This document shows, piece by piece, positions 37,801 through 51,479 of a stretch of 64,000 nt of DNA. The stretch spans positions 62,001 through 126,000 of the forward strand of contig JANUWI010000022.1 of assembly GCA_025504975.1 (NCBI GenBank), written 5' to 3'. The notes under the pieces are model-generated. The model was not told where the DNA came from and made no database searches. It was given only the letters and a program-made list of their open reading frames with translations. Position 1 is the stretch's first letter. Every line of letters starts with the position of its first letter. A program made the position numbers and the translations under genes. The stretch is from Plenodomus lindquistii (Eukaryota > Ascomycota > Dothideomycetes > Pleosporales > Leptosphaeriaceae).

Positions 37801-39468
37801 TAGCGTAGCTTTTATTTAGTTGTAATTTTTAAAACTTTATTAATAATTTTTATTATAAAAATACTTTACTAATTCTAACGCTTCTATTTAACTATTATTT
37901 ATATTTTTAGTAAGGAAATTTTTTTTTCTATTTCTAGTGCGTACTATATATTAGTAAAGTAATTTAATAGAAATATAGCTTATCTATTTAAATATTAAAA
38001 TACTAGTAGTATACTCTAATACTTTATTTTTAATAATTTTTTATAGCATAAATTTTATCTTGTTAAGTAAAAACTTTAGTATAAAAATATTTAAATAATT
38101 ATAGCTTGTAATTTAGATTTCTATTTTCTTAAATTTATACGCTCTAGTTTCTTAATAAAAAAGTATTTATTTCTACTACTAGTATTTTATATTATTAGTA
38201 GTATAGACCTTTTATAAATAAGCTTAGTATTTAGCCTATACTTAGCTTTTTATACTATTTTTTTCTAAAGCTAATTTTGTATTAAGTACTTTTATAAATG
38301 CCTATAAAGTAATAGTTTTAGTTATAATATTATTAAAAAAATCTAGTTAGAAAAAATTAGACTTAACTATACTATTAATTTACTTTTATATAGCTTTAAA
38401 CTTTTTACTTTTAATAAGCTACTAGCTTTTTTACATTTTATACTTAACTACTTTAATTATAAAGACCTTAATATTATATTTAGTTTAAAAGTGTAGCTTA
38501 TTAAGTTAGTTATTATAAAAAGTAGTAATAAACTTTTTATTAGAATTATAGTATTACTAAACGCTTTAAAATATAGTAAGTAGGTAGTACTATAAAAACT
38601 AGTTAAACTAGTTAGCTAAACTATTAAAAAAATACGTAGTTACTATTCTAGTAGTAATTATTTAAATTAATATAGTAGTAATAATTTAAGTGTTTAGGTA
38701 CCTATTTTAAAGCGCCTCTATTACATAATAAAAAAATAGATTAAAAATAAAGAAGTGCTTTTAGGCTTATAACTATTATAGAAATAAATACTTAGAAATA
38801 TATAGCGTTAGGTAACTACTATATATATATAATAAAATATAGAATAATATTAAATTATAGTGCAAATACTATAGATAAAGCTACTAAGAATATTTAAACT
38901 AATATAGAATATTTATAAATATTTTAAACATAGGTTTCTATAAAAAACTAAGAATATAAAAATATAAAAATAAACTTTATATATTTAAACTTTTATTATA
39001 GTATATTAACTAAAAAATTAAACTATAGAATATATATACTATATTACTCTAATTACCTTTCTAAATATATTATTTAAAAAAATAAAGTATAGCTACTAGT
39101 ACTTTTATATCTAATTATTACTATATCTATAAGTATACTTATTTACTATATTTTAATATAGAACTAACTTGCTAATAGTAGAATTTAGGTAAAGTTTAAA
39201 GCTTTAATTTTAGAATTAAATAGAATAAAAAATAAAACTATAATTAATTTATAGAAAAGTAAAATATTTTACTTTTTTAATTAGTAGTTTCTAGTTTTTC
39301 TTGTTTATATTTTATTACTTTATATAAATAGAAAGGTTTAGTACTCTAAAAATCCTTCTATTTATATATATTACATATAAATATAATAGTATAAACTTCT
39401 TTAACTTTTAAACTTAGTTTTTTAAACTTTTATAAAAAATAAGTAAAAAAATAAATAGATAATAACTA
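34801..39468. other. Unassigned RIP-mutated DNA between Copia relic and element F
   Basis: About 4.7 kb with all frames closed and no repeat partner found in the window. Base skew changes along it: mixed to about 36.0 kb, T-rich on the plus strand in several parts from 36.0 to 38.5 kb, mixed again to the end. Small palindromes such as aaaaacgcgttttt at about 34820 are present. It is probably several old retroelement pieces, none of which I can identify. Confidence 0.45.
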
Positions 39469-41323
39469 TAATATATTCTACTACTAAGGTAGCTATACTA
39501 CTAAGCTAGCTACTTTTTTTTAGTATTATAAATACTATGTTTTTAATTATTATTATTATTATTATTACTACTAATATTTAACTCTACTACTATAGAGCTT
39601 ATATCTAATTTAAAAGTACTTTTTAAACCTTTCTAGCACGTATAAGCGTTATATCTAGTTTTTCTATAATTACTATAGTATTAGATACCTAGTTAAATAA
39701 GTACTTAACTACTACTACTACCTGTATATTTTAATAGATTAAACGCTATAGTTAAAGTAGTAGTAGCCTATAATCTAGTACTATATTTAAAAATACTTTT
39801 TTACTAGATTTTTTCTTTTACGCCTTTTTTTTTTATTATCTCTACTAATTACTCTTTAACTTTATAAATATAGGCTTAAAAAAGAGCGTTTTTATATAGT
39901 ATTAGTTTAGCTTTTTTTATAAGCTATAAAAAGCTAGCTTATATAGTAATTAGTAACTATATAAAAAACTTATATATAAACTTTAACTAAAATCTAAATT
40001 TATAAATATTATTTAAAGTTTTAAATTACTATAAATTTACTAGTAAAAAGAGTTAAAGTAGAGTATATATCTAGAAATTAATATAATCTAGAACTATTTA
40101 TATATTAGTAGAAACTAGCCTTAACGCTTTAAAGGCTTTTTAATAGTTATTAACTATAAATATATTAAAGAACGCGTTTTTAAAAGCTAGAAAGAAGGTT
40201 TTTTTATTAATATAGAAAATGTATTAGCGTACTAAATTTTATACGCACTAGAAGTATTTACACTTTAATAGTAAAAAATATACTATATTAAATAGCTAGA
40301 GAATATAGAATAAATAAGTAGGTATATAAAGTATTAGAATTTTATTCTTTATATAGTAGTTTTTAAACTTTAAATTAAAATAGCTTTTATAGCTATCTAA
40401 AATTAGTAACTAGTATACTTTTACTTTCTACACTTTTATATACGCGTTAAAATACTTTAACTACTCTAGTTTAAATATATTATTTATTTACCTATTTTTA
40501 AAAACTAATAATTTCTAGTTATATAAAATACTAGCTATTTTATACTATATAGAGATATATACACGTTTTTTTTATAAATAATAAAAAGTAAAGTTATATT
40601 CTCTAAAGTGTATATACTGTAGATAATAGTTACCTCTTTATAATTACCTAGTAAAATAAAGTCTAGCTAATTATACTTTTTAAAGTCTATAATAACTTTT
40701 ATAGACCTAATTACGCCTATTTAGAAGCTAGTTTTATTAAAGTTATAGACGTTATTATTCTAGATACTATACTTAGCTTTTATTTTATCTATAAATTTAA
40801 ACTATACGCTAATAATCTCTAGATTTTTCAATTTTATTTTTTATCTATTTTTTATTTAGTTAAAAGCTATTTTAAATTTATTTAAATATATAATAAAGCG
40901 ATTAGCCTAGTATTTACCTACTAGTATTCTATTATATACCTTTAGTATTTATTAGTAATATTTTCTACTTTATATAGCTAGAGCGCAAACTTTTATAAAT
41001 TAAAATTAAAAATATATTTAATAATTATTTACTTTTTAGTAGTAGTAAGTTTCTAGTAATTAAATTAAATTTTAGGGCGTAAAGTACATCTATTAATCTA
41101 ATTAGAAAGCTTCTAATAATTAACTCTAAAAGCTGTAGTAGTAGTCTATTAGCTTTTAAATTAGCTAGCTTTAAAAGTAGAATAGGCAAGTTCTAGTTAG
41201 CTTTTAGTTTAAATTAATATTATATTATATTATTAGAGTATATTATATAGAGTGTAGTATTTATAATACTAAAAATAAATAGCTAGTTTAGTAGTATAGC
41301 TAGCTTAGTAGTAGAATACATTA
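39469..41323 (-). mobile_element. pogo/Fot1-type DNA transposon, family 3 (element F)
   Basis: 1.855 kb with about 65-bp terminal inverted repeats. The left end starts taatatattctactactaag and the right end, read inward, taatgtattctactactaag. Each outer terminal repeat holds two tandem units of tactactaa-ctagcta, and the inner part is agtattataaatacta, the same inner block as family 1. The atta/taat-triplet run just inside the left end (39545-39590) matches the 3' subterminal run of copies A-C in reverse. So F is a relative of family 1 in the opposite orientation, with different outer ends. Confidence 0.85.
39900..40830 (-). pseudogene. Fot1/pogo transposase remnant (element F)
   Basis: The reverse complement of about 40775-40725 reads N-N-N-V-Y-N-F-N-K-T-S-F-*-I-G-V-I-R, the counterpart of the IYNFDETGFxxGxI block around the first catalytic Asp. 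Asp and Glu codons have become Asn and Lys by G-to-A. The later catalytic blocks lie toward 40.0 kb but are strongly eroded. The inverted orientation agrees with the subterminal repeat order. Non-functional. Confidence 0.65.
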
Positions 41324-44300
41324 ACTAAATTAACTATATTTTTTTTTTAAATTTATATTAGTAGTTACTTATAAAAGCTATAAAGTATACTAGTATACTT
41401 TATACTTTATCTATACTAGTATACTAATTTAAATCTATAAAGTTTATATATTAAAAATTCTAAATAACTAAAATAAAACTACTATAACTTTTTTTCCTTT
41501 CTTTTTTTTTTTTTTTTCTAAACTTTTAGTAATACGCTTTTCTATTATAGTTAAATATTATTTTAGTATTTGTTTATTTTTTTAATTTTTAAATAGTAGG
41601 CACGTAGTTCTACTTAACTTTTATTTAAAAATAGAAGCTAAAAAAATTTATTTAAATATTACTTTAGTTAGTAAATTTTACTATTATAGCTAACTAGATA
41701 GTAAAAATAGTAAAAACTATATTAATATAGCTTTAGAATAGCTATACTTTTATAGTAATATAACTAGTACTTTAAATTCTAAGCTTTCTAGTATAAAGTT
41801 TTTTTATAATCTACTTTACTAAACTTTCTACTTTTTAAAAAAACTTTCTATAAATTAATTAAATGTTTTATAAATATTATAAATTATAGTATATCTATTT
41901 TATATTTCTTTTTTAATTTATATAGAATAGCTTTTACTTTTTATTTAAAATTATAACTAGTTTAGAGTTTTATTATTAATATTATAGTAAAATACTATTC
42001 CTTTCTACTGTTATTATAGTTATAATTTTTTACTATTTAATTTATTATATATTTCTAATTTACTTATATTAAACTAGATATTTTTATAATATATTAAAGC
42101 AGGCAGATCTAAAATAAAAAATACTAAATAAATTAAAATAAATTAACTACTTTATAGTTCTATATAGAAGAAAAAAATTTTATAGAAGTTTATATAGAAT
42201 ACTCTAGCTACTTTTAGTATAGCTCTAAAACTTTACTACTAAAGCTCTAGACTAGGCTCTGCCTATTATATATATAAAAAGCTTAAATAAAAATATATAT
42301 AAATTTAAATAATTCTTTTATAAAAGTTTATTATAGATATTTTTACATCTTTCTATTTTTCTCTACTAGTATAAATTATTAAAGTACTATTAATAATTAT
42401 TTAGTAACTAGGCTAGTAAATCTATATAATAGTATTTGTATAGAAATTAAAATTTTTCTTTTATAAATTTACTTATTCTATTCTACTAAAGGCTAGTTTA
42501 ATTAGATTATATTAGAAAAGTATTTACAATTATTTTAGCCTTAGATATAGATATATAAATTCTTTTATCTCTATTAAACTACTAGTATATCTAGTTTCTC
42601 TACTAGACTAAAACCTATTTAGATACTTAATATAATTTAGCTTATATTTATTTTCTAAAAACATAATTTCTAGATTATATAAAGCTTTTTACTACTATAT
42701 AAAGTTTTAAGTAAATTAATATTAATACGTTTAGACTTTATACTCTTTTCTAGCTAAGTATATTATAATTAAAATAGATAGAGAATAAAGTTAGTTTAAT
42801 TATATAGTATAGTATATAGTAGCTAGTATTTAATATCTCTATATATAAACTACTAAATTAAATAGTAGTATATTATTATATACTACCTAAAATTAACTAA
42901 CTAATTAATTATATAGAAATACTACTAATAAATTTAAAAATATTTCTTAATAATAGTTACTAATTTAAAATTTAGTAAATTATTCTAAATAGACTAGTAT
43001 TAGTAAATTTAGAACTTTTATAGCTTTTAGTATTTTTAAAATAGAGTAATAAATACTATAGTAGTAGTAAAATTATATTATATTTTCTTTTTATATTTTA
43101 CTACTAATATAAAATATTAAGCTATAAATTTAACTTTTTTTTATTTAATAATTATATTTAGAGGTTTATTTCTTCTAATAATAAATGTAATATAGAATGG
43201 ATAAATTAATCTAAAATTTAATTTTAATTAGTTTTACTTGTTTTTTATAAATTCTATCTATTTTTTATTTTTAGAAATTAATTTCTAGGTTTACTTTTTA
43301 CTACTTTATACTTAAAAACTAAAGTAATTTTCTAGATATTTTTTATTTAGTTTACTAAAGCTTATGGTATATTTCTATATTTTATATTACTAAATTTAGA
43401 AAAAAAATACTAAAGTTTTAGATAGAATCTTTTTTTACTATTATAGTATTAACTTTCTTAATAATTTTATAGCTTTTTAAATTTTACGCCTTTATAGCTA
43501 ATACTTTAGAACTTTCTTAGCTTTTTTTCTAAATCTTCTAGTAATAATTTTAACTAATTAAAAACTTTATTTTTAAATGTTCTCTAGTATTATTTTAGTA
43601 AATTTTTAGAATTTAGGTATTAGTACTTTATTTTAATTATTATTTAGATAGGTACTACTTTTTACTCCTTTTTTTATATTTATCTACTATAAATCTAATC
43701 TATACAAAAAAAAAAGGTTAGCTAATAATTATAGTAATAACTTTTTATTTCTTTTTATTAGCTTTATTTCTAGTACTAAAAATTATTTTAGTAATATTAT
43801 TTTATTTTAAATATTTTTTTTTAGCTATATTTATTATTATTTTACTATTATTTAAATTAGTATTATTATTATAATAAATAGTAATAAATTACTTCTATAT
43901 AACTATTTTATAGTTATAGATAAAATTACTAAAGTTTTATACTTTTTAAATCTAAATGTTTATAATTATATATATTTCAATTCTTTTTAAATACTATAGA
44001 TTCTCTAGAATAGTATATAATAAAGGACTATTTAGTATTTTATTTTTTTAATACTTTTAGACCTATTATAAAGTCTATTATATTTATTTTAAAGTATTAA
44101 TTTTTAAAGTTTATATATAATATAGTTTACTATTCTTTTTAGAGTAGTTTAGTAGAAATTTAAAAAGTTAAATACATTTTATTTAGATTAATTTTATATA
44201 CTTTTTTAGTAATTTAAATTCCTTTTTTAATAGATTATTATTTAGTTTAACAGTAGGTTACTATTTTTTTTATAGAATAATATTATAATTAAAAAATTTA

Positions 44301-46188
44301 GATTTAGGTAATCTAGCTATACCTTTTTTTTAAAAAAAGTAAGTAAGAGTTTTTATAAATGTTTTATTTAGTAAAGTTTTAAAAACTAAATAATAAAGTA
44401 CTAAATACTAAGTAACTAAATAACTAATTAGTAAGTTTATATTAGATATTTTTTATACTATTTTTCTTTTAATTACTATTATTAAAATAAAGTTTAATAC
44501 ATATTTATAATATTTACTTTACTCCTATTATTTAGTAATAGTACGTACTAGATATATCTATATAGAATATATAAAGTTAAAAAGCTTTCTAGTTAGATTT
44601 TTTACTATAAATACTATAACTTTTATTTATAGGTACTAAGTAAATAAATTTCTCCTTTTATTAAAATACTTATTTTATTTATAGAGTAGCTAATTTTATT
44701 CTATTAAAATACTACTTTTATTTATATACCTTATAGTAATATATTATAATATTTTCTATTTATTTTTTTTTATATTTATATTTATAAGTAATAAGTATAT
44801 AAAAATCTTTTTTTTATTATTTTTAATAAGCTAATAATTATAAAAATAGAAAAAAGAGTTAAAATAGTAAAAGTAAATATAATATCTATTTTAATTACTT
44901 TGTTTATTGCTATTTTTAAATATTTATACTTTACTATAGACTAGTTTTCTAAAGGTTTTAAATTATTTTTAATTAAATAGCTTAAAACTATATTAATTAC
45001 TATTTAAAATTTTTTTTTAATATACTATTTATATTTAATACTAGTAACACTTAAAGTTTATTACTATATAAAAAGTATATTTATTAAATATACTAGTATA
45101 CTCTAAGGCTTTATATATAACTAATACTAAAATAAAATACTTACCTTTATAACTTTATAAATTATAGTTTTATTTTGTTAATTTATAATTTTATTTTCTT
45201 TTAAATACAACTTTTTATACTTTATATAGATAAATTATTATTTCTATTAGTTATTATTATTTTAAAACTTTATATTAGTAGTAATAATATTATGGTATTA
45301 ATTTATAATATACTTTTATTTACCTAGTAAGTATAGATAAATTTTTTTTATTTACTATAATTTTATAAATCTTCTAGCTTTTTAGAAAGTAAACTACTTT
45401 TAATTTTTTAGTAATTTAGTTAATTATAATATTTTATTCATATTTAATTTATTATATTATACTAGTAGTAGTTTATTATTATATATATTAATTAATAATC
45501 TGTTCTAGTAATATCTATAGTATTAATAATTTTCTATAGCCTTTTTAAACTATTATATAAATTTAATAAAGTTTAATAAAAATTTAAAAACCTATATATT
45601 TTAACTTTTTAATTAAAAAGTAATAGAGTTTAATTTTAAATAAAGGTTTTTAAATAAAAAGATTTTATACTTAGTAAAACTTTTAGAAAATCTATAAGTA
45701 ATTAGTAAACACTTAGTATTTTTTATAATATATTTATTTATATAAATAGTATCTTAAATAAGCTAATACTTTTTTTTTTAATAAAAAAAATAGATTATAG
45801 TATTATCTACTCTATAATTTTATTATTTTTTTTCTAACCTTTTATAAATTTAATTTACTACTTTCTAGTTAACTCCTTTAGGTATAAAAAAGCTTTAAAT
45901 TTACTATATTTTATATTTTACTATATATACTTTATAGAATAAATACGTTTTAAAATTATTTTTTACTTTTTAAATAATTAAAAGTAATTCTAGCTTTTTT
46001 ATTAACTATTATTTAAAAAAAAGCTTTTTTTACAATTTTAGTTAACTAGTAAACTTTTATTTATAAACTTTTATTAGAATTTAATAAGTATTTTAACAAA
46101 AATTATATTTTATTTTAAAAATATAGTTAAATAAGCTAATATATAGTTAAACTTTAAAGTTTAATTATAGTATTTTATACTTTATATT
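41324..46188. other. Unassigned T-rich DNA, probably minus-strand retroelement relics
   Basis: About 4.9 kb, among the most AT-rich parts of the window (some 60-base lines have fewer than six G+C). The plus strand is strongly T-rich between 42.9 and 46.1 kb, as expected if a minus-strand retroelement with an A-rich coding strand had been RIP-mutated. On the minus strand near 43970-43880 an I-L-V-I-like pattern recalls the Gypsy integrase phrase LVIVDRLTK, but the neighbouring motifs do not follow, so I do not assign it. No terminal repeats found. Confidence 0.4.
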
Positions 46189-47990
46189 TAATATATTTTA
46201 CTAGTTAACCTAATAAGCTAGTAAATTTAATAGTTTTTTTTAGTATTATAAATATAATACTTTCTATTAAATACCTTTATAATATAATATATTTTTAATT
46301 TAAAATTAAATTTAAGTTAAACTTATTTATATAGCTTTAAAAGCTAGCTAATTTTAAAGCTACTAACGTACTACTACTACGTTTAGTATTAGTTATTAGA
46401 AACTTTCTAAATAAATTAGAGAAATTCTACTATAATTCTAAATTTAATTTAGTATCTAGAAGATTACTATTATTAAAAAGTAGATAATTATCTAATATAT
46501 TTTTAACTTTAATTTATAGAAATTTACTTTCTAGCTAGATAAAGTAGAAAATAAAGCTAATAAAATACTAGAGGTATATAATTTAATACTAGTAAATAAA
46601 TACTAGGCTAAACGCTGTATAACACGCTTTAGTAAATCTCTAATAGCTTGTAATTAAATAAAAAATAAGTAGAGAATTAAATAAAGGAATCTAAAAGCTA
46701 TTAGTATATAGTTTACATTTAAAAATAAAATAAAAGCTAAATATTATATCTAGAATAATAATATATATAACTTTAATAAAACTAGATTTAAAATAGGTAT
46801 AAGTAAATTAATAAAAGTTATTACTAATTTTAAAAAATATAATTAGCTAGACTTTATTTAGCTAGATTATTATAAATAGGTTATAATTATTTATTATATA
46901 TATACTTTAGAAAATAAAACTCTATTTATTATTATTTATAAAAAATACATATATATTTCTATATAATTTAAAAAACTAATACTTTTTATAACTAGGAACT
47001 TTAAATTTTTAAAAATAGCTAAATAAATAATGTATTTAGACTAGAATAGTTAAAGTACGTTAATATATATTTAAGTATAAAAGGTAAAAGTATAGTAGTT
47101 ACTAATTTTAAATAGCTTTAAAAACTACTATCTAGAATATACAATTCTAATACTTTTTATACTCTTTAATTTATTTTATATTCTTTAAATATTTAATATA
47201 TTATATTTTTAATAATTAAAGTCTAAAACTTTAAGCGCCTGTAAAATTTAGTATACTAATATATATTTTATATTAATAAAAAACGCTTTATTTTAGCTTT
47301 TAAAATTATATGTTTTTTAATATATTTATATTTAATAATTATTAAAAAGCTTTTAAAGTATTAAAGCTAGTTTTTACTAATATATAAATAGTACTAGATT
47401 ATATTAATTTCTAGATATATACTTTACTTTAACTTTTTCTACTAGTAAATCTATAGTAAGTTAAAACTCTCAGTAGTACTTATAAATTTAAGTTCTATTT
47501 AAAGTTTATATATAAGTTTTTTATTTTATTATCTATTACTATATAAGCTAGCTTTTTATAGTTTTTTAAAACAAGCTAGACAAATAGTATACTAAAAACC
47601 TTTTTTTTTAACACTTATATTTATAAAGTTTAAAAGTAATTAGTAGATATAATAAAAAGAATAGTATAAAAAGAAATTTAATAAAAAATACTTTTAAATA
47701 TAGTACTAGATTATAGACTACTATAGCTTTAACTATAGTATCTACTCTATTACAATATATATATAGTAGTAGTAGTTAAAAATCTATATAACTAGATATC
47801 TAATACTATACTAATTATTAAAAAACTAGGTATAATACTTATATATACTAAAAAAGTTTAGAAAGTACTTTTAAATTTAGTATAAACTCTATAGTTATAA
47901 AGTTAAACATTAATAGTAATAATAATAATAATTAAAAATAAAGTATATAATAAAGCTATTATTATATACTATATTTATAGAAAATAATAT
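46189..47990 (+). mobile_element. pogo/Fot1-type DNA transposon, family 1, copy C
   Basis: Co-linear with copies A and B. The left end taatatattttactagttaa corresponds to the terminal repeat of B, followed by the shared agtattataaata inner block. The middle holds the same decayed transposase, and the segment around 47345-47400 (aaagctagtttttactaata) is nearly word for word that of copies A and B. The right terminal repeat is poorly preserved, so the end is placed only to within some tens of bases. Confidence 0.75.
46640..47240 (+). pseudogene. Fot1/pogo transposase remnant (copy C)
   Basis: At 46758-46825 the frame reads N-I-Y-N-F-N-K-T-R-F-K-I-G-I-S-K, the clearest version among the family-1 copies of IYNFDETGF, with Asp/Glu/Gly altered only by G-to-A. 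The region equivalent to the PPHSSHLLQPLDVG block falls around 47150-47220. It has many stops and no functional product. Confidence 0.7.
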
Positions 47991-48114
47991 TAACTATTTC
48001 TATATAGTAACTCTATATATAGATTTTTATAAAAGTAAGTTTAAAGCGTTTCTATTAAATAAATATATATTAGTAATATTTAAAATAGAAATAATATTAT
48101 AAAATCTATATTAA

Positions 48115-48536
48115 TATAATAGCTTAAAAATATAATATATTAAAAAGTATTTAAATCTACTTTAAAGTATATAGAAGTACGTGTAGATTAAAAAACTAAA
48201 TAAATTATATTTTTATAGGTTTTATATAAAAGAATAAAGAGATTATATTTTTATAGTTCTATTAAAAAAGTAAGCTATATAGAGTAGAATTTAGTAGTAC
48301 TTCTAGGCTTTTATAGAGTTCTTTTTCTTTCTCTACTATATTAGAATGTAGGTAATAATAGAGTAAAAATTTCTATAGAATCTAAACTAGATATAGTATA
48401 GAGGTAGTCTAAAAAAAAGTTAGTATAGATTTCTATTTTAAATAAGTTTATATAGAGAAACCTAGAAGTAGCTTATATAAAAGCTTCTATAGTAAAAAGT
48501 TATTATTATAATAGAATATAGCTTTATTATATTACT
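48115..48536 (+). repeat. 0.42-kb dispersed repeat, copy 2 (inverted relative to 18690-19120)
   Basis: Partner of 18690-19120. Here the copy begins just downstream of pogo copy C, and there it lies about 0.9 kb upstream of pogo copy B in opposite orientation. It is therefore not part of the pogo family itself. Landmarks are tatagaagtacgtgtagatt at its start side and atagctttattatatt at its end. Possibly a solo LTR; no proof. Confidence 0.6.
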
Positions 48537-50978
48537 CTCTACTTTAAATTATATAGATCTATATTGAAGTATTTTCTATATATTCTCTATAGAGAGTCTA
48601 TTCTAGAATTATTATTCTATTAAAGTAAATATAACTTTATATTTATTTGTTATTATTATAATTACTACTAAATTTAGTAGTTACTTTAGTACAAAATAAT
48701 AAGTTTTTAATTATTATAATTTCTTTTTACTTTTTATACTTTATACCTTTATTATGTATACTTTATTACTACTTATAATTATATTTAATACTAATATCTA
48801 ATAGCTTTTATAGAAATATCTATTTCTATACTTTTAGAGATATACTTTCTAGTTTATTAAGTTTTTTCCTTACGCTCTATCTAGGTCTAGTTCTAAAGTA
48901 AATTCAATTCTACATATTTATTTAAATTAGTAAACTTAAAAAAGTATACTTATTATATACTTCTAAATTAAAAATATAAACTAGTAAATAGTTTTTTTTT
49001 TAACAAACTTTTTTTAATTTTTTTAGATATCTAAATATATAGAACTAGAATATAACTAAATTATAGTAGTACTCTATAATTTTAAAAGCCTAGCTATATA
49101 GGCTATACTAGTTAATAAAAAAAAATAAAAAAGTTTAAAACTAAACTAAAGAATATAAAAGCTATAGCTAGTTTAACTATAATAATATTAGCTTTTATAG
49201 TATAAATAGTAACTATATAGATTACTAGCTTTAGTATAACTAATATAATACTAGTAAGCTACTCTATAGAATAGAAAAAGCTTTAAACTTTTTATAAAAA
49301 GGTTTTAGACTTATACTAAAGAAAATTACATTTCTAGAAAAATATAGTAGCTTTAGCTACTACTTTTTCTAGAAAAACTCTAGGTTTTTCTAGTAGTAAA
49401 AAAAATATAGGCTTTTTTATAAATTTAATAGAAAGTTTTTAAAGTATAGAAGCGCTAGAGACTCTAAATTAAATAAAGTATATAACGCCTTTAATAGTAA
49501 AGTAAAAGTTAAAAAATTCTAATAAAAAATAAATAAATTTTAAAAAGCTTTTATATCTATTTATAATATTTAGTTTACTAAACTAAAGGTTTTATTAGTA
49601 TATACTATATACTAGTTTTATATATTAGCTATAATTTTTATATATTAATAATAGAATAAGTATTATATCTATAAAATATAATTATCTACTTACTATAATA
49701 TATCCTTTACTTTTTTTTTCTATATTTAAAGCTATCTACATAGTTCTTAAAAAGGTTCTAAATTATTAGAATACTTCTAGTAAAAGTTTTATAATTTCTA
49801 AAAAAAGACTATAAAGTTAAAAGCTAGGTACTAGATTAAATTTAAATTATATTCTATTTAGCTAGCTTTATATTTAAACTTATTTTAAATTAGCATACTA
49901 GTAAAGAGTTTTCTAATTTTCTAATTTTTTATACTTTATATAGAAGTAGCTAATAGTTTTAAAGCCTTTTATTCTAGAAAAAGGTTAGTTAAATTTTTAT
50001 TAAGAATATTAGATACAAACACGTTATATATTCTAAAGCTTAAAAAAAGCTTAAATATATAGAAATACCTAATTAATCTAAAAACTTTAAAAAGACTTTT
50101 CTATAGTTTAAATAACTTTAAGCTAGATTTTATAGTTACTAAGTTAGTAGTAAAAGTATAGACTTTATCTCTAATTTTCTAATTAATAAAATATTAATAG
50201 GCGTTAATAGTAGAATATATTTAGTTTTATACTTATTTTATATTTCTTTTAGCTTATTTCTAAATATTATATATTTAGGTAGCTAGATTGTAAACTTTCT
50301 AGTAGTTAAATTTTTTAATAGAATTAGCTAGTTTTAAATAGTACTAGTTCTAGCTCTATTAAAGTTAAAAACTATATAAAAGCTAGTATAAAGCTATTTC
50401 TATTTCTATATATAGAAATATTATCTAAACTTAGTTTATAAATAAAAAAATTTTACTTTAGTTATTCTAGTAGTATATTATAAATAGTTATAGATATTAG
50501 TTAATATATTTATTTATAATTTTAGTTTAGCTATTAGTTTATTTATTATAGATAGTAGAGAGTTATATTTTAATACTTATAATCTAATAAAATTTAAACT
50601 AGAATTAGAAAATAGACTAGGGGCTATAGTTATAAATAATACTTTTAGAAGTATATTTTAGCTAGTATACTTATTATATAAATATTTAAATAAAGCTTTA
50701 AATTTTTTCTATTTTATAGTATAGTAGTTAAATTATTTATATAAAAAGTTAATTTATAATTACTAGAATCTAATTATAGCTATTTTAGCTTTTAGAGAAA
50801 GATTAAAAATCTATTATAAAATATTATATACATTTTTCTAGAATTAGTAAAAAGTAAAGTAACTTTTATATTTAGATTTATTTTAACTAGAATTTTTAGT
50901 AGGTTACGTAGTTATACACGTACTATTTAAAACTAGCAATTATTTTTTTAAGTAGTATTATTATATAAGTAACTAATA
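48537..50978. other. Unassigned RIP-mutated DNA before E3
   Basis: No protein family recognised and no repeat partner found. It contains a compound hairpin at 49331-49393. It ends at the left terminal repeat of E3. Confidence 0.45.
49331..49393. repeat. Compound hairpin of ctagaaaa arms
   Basis: Three ctagaaaa/ttttctag blocks lie in alternating orientation. The first pair (49334-49372) has arms ending in tagtagct/agctactac around a two-base centre. The second (49369-49393) is a perfect ctagaaaaac/gtttttctag pair around five bases. The shared middle arm could pair either way. Confidence 0.55.
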
Positions 50979-51404
50979 TACTTTATAAGTAACTAGGTAG
51001 TATAAATAAATAGCTAAACTCTACTAAAACTATACTAAACTTTATACTATTATTAATATTTTAATATAATAATACTAAAAAGTTTTTAATTTTATTTTAA
51101 ATATAGTTTATATTATAGGCTATCTAATAAAATATAATACTTACTATTTTAAAAGCTACTATAGTTAATAAGTTATAAATAAAACTCTAAAATAATAATA
51201 CGCTACTACTACTCTATAATATAATTATAAGCTTAATTTAATAAATCTATTTAAAACTAAAAAAAAGGTAATTATTAAGTATATAGTTAATTTTATTATA
51301 AAAAAATTCTACTCTAGCTTACTATAGTTAAAAATATAGTAGATTTTGTATTTAAAGCGAAGTACTATAACTCTACTAGTAAAAACTAGACTAGAAACTT
51401 TATT

Positions 51405-51434
51405 AAACGTTACTTTAAATTTAAAGTAACGTTT
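51405..51434. repeat. Perfect 30-bp palindrome in E3
   Basis: The arm aaacgttactttaaa is followed directly by its exact reverse complement, with no spacer. The matching place in E2 reads aaactttactttaaa then tttagagtaatattt, and E1 is further from symmetry. So symmetry was created, or restored, only in this copy. Confidence 0.85.
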
Positions 51435-51479
51435 AATTATATGTATAATTATAAAAAAGCTCTATATAAAAATCTAGTA

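Noticed and set aside
43880..43970. Minus-strand Gypsy integrase from an LVIVDRLTK-like phrase
   Set aside because: The expected DRGxxF and HPQTDGQTE blocks do not follow at the right distance, and AT-rich DNA often encodes Leu/Ile/Val runs.
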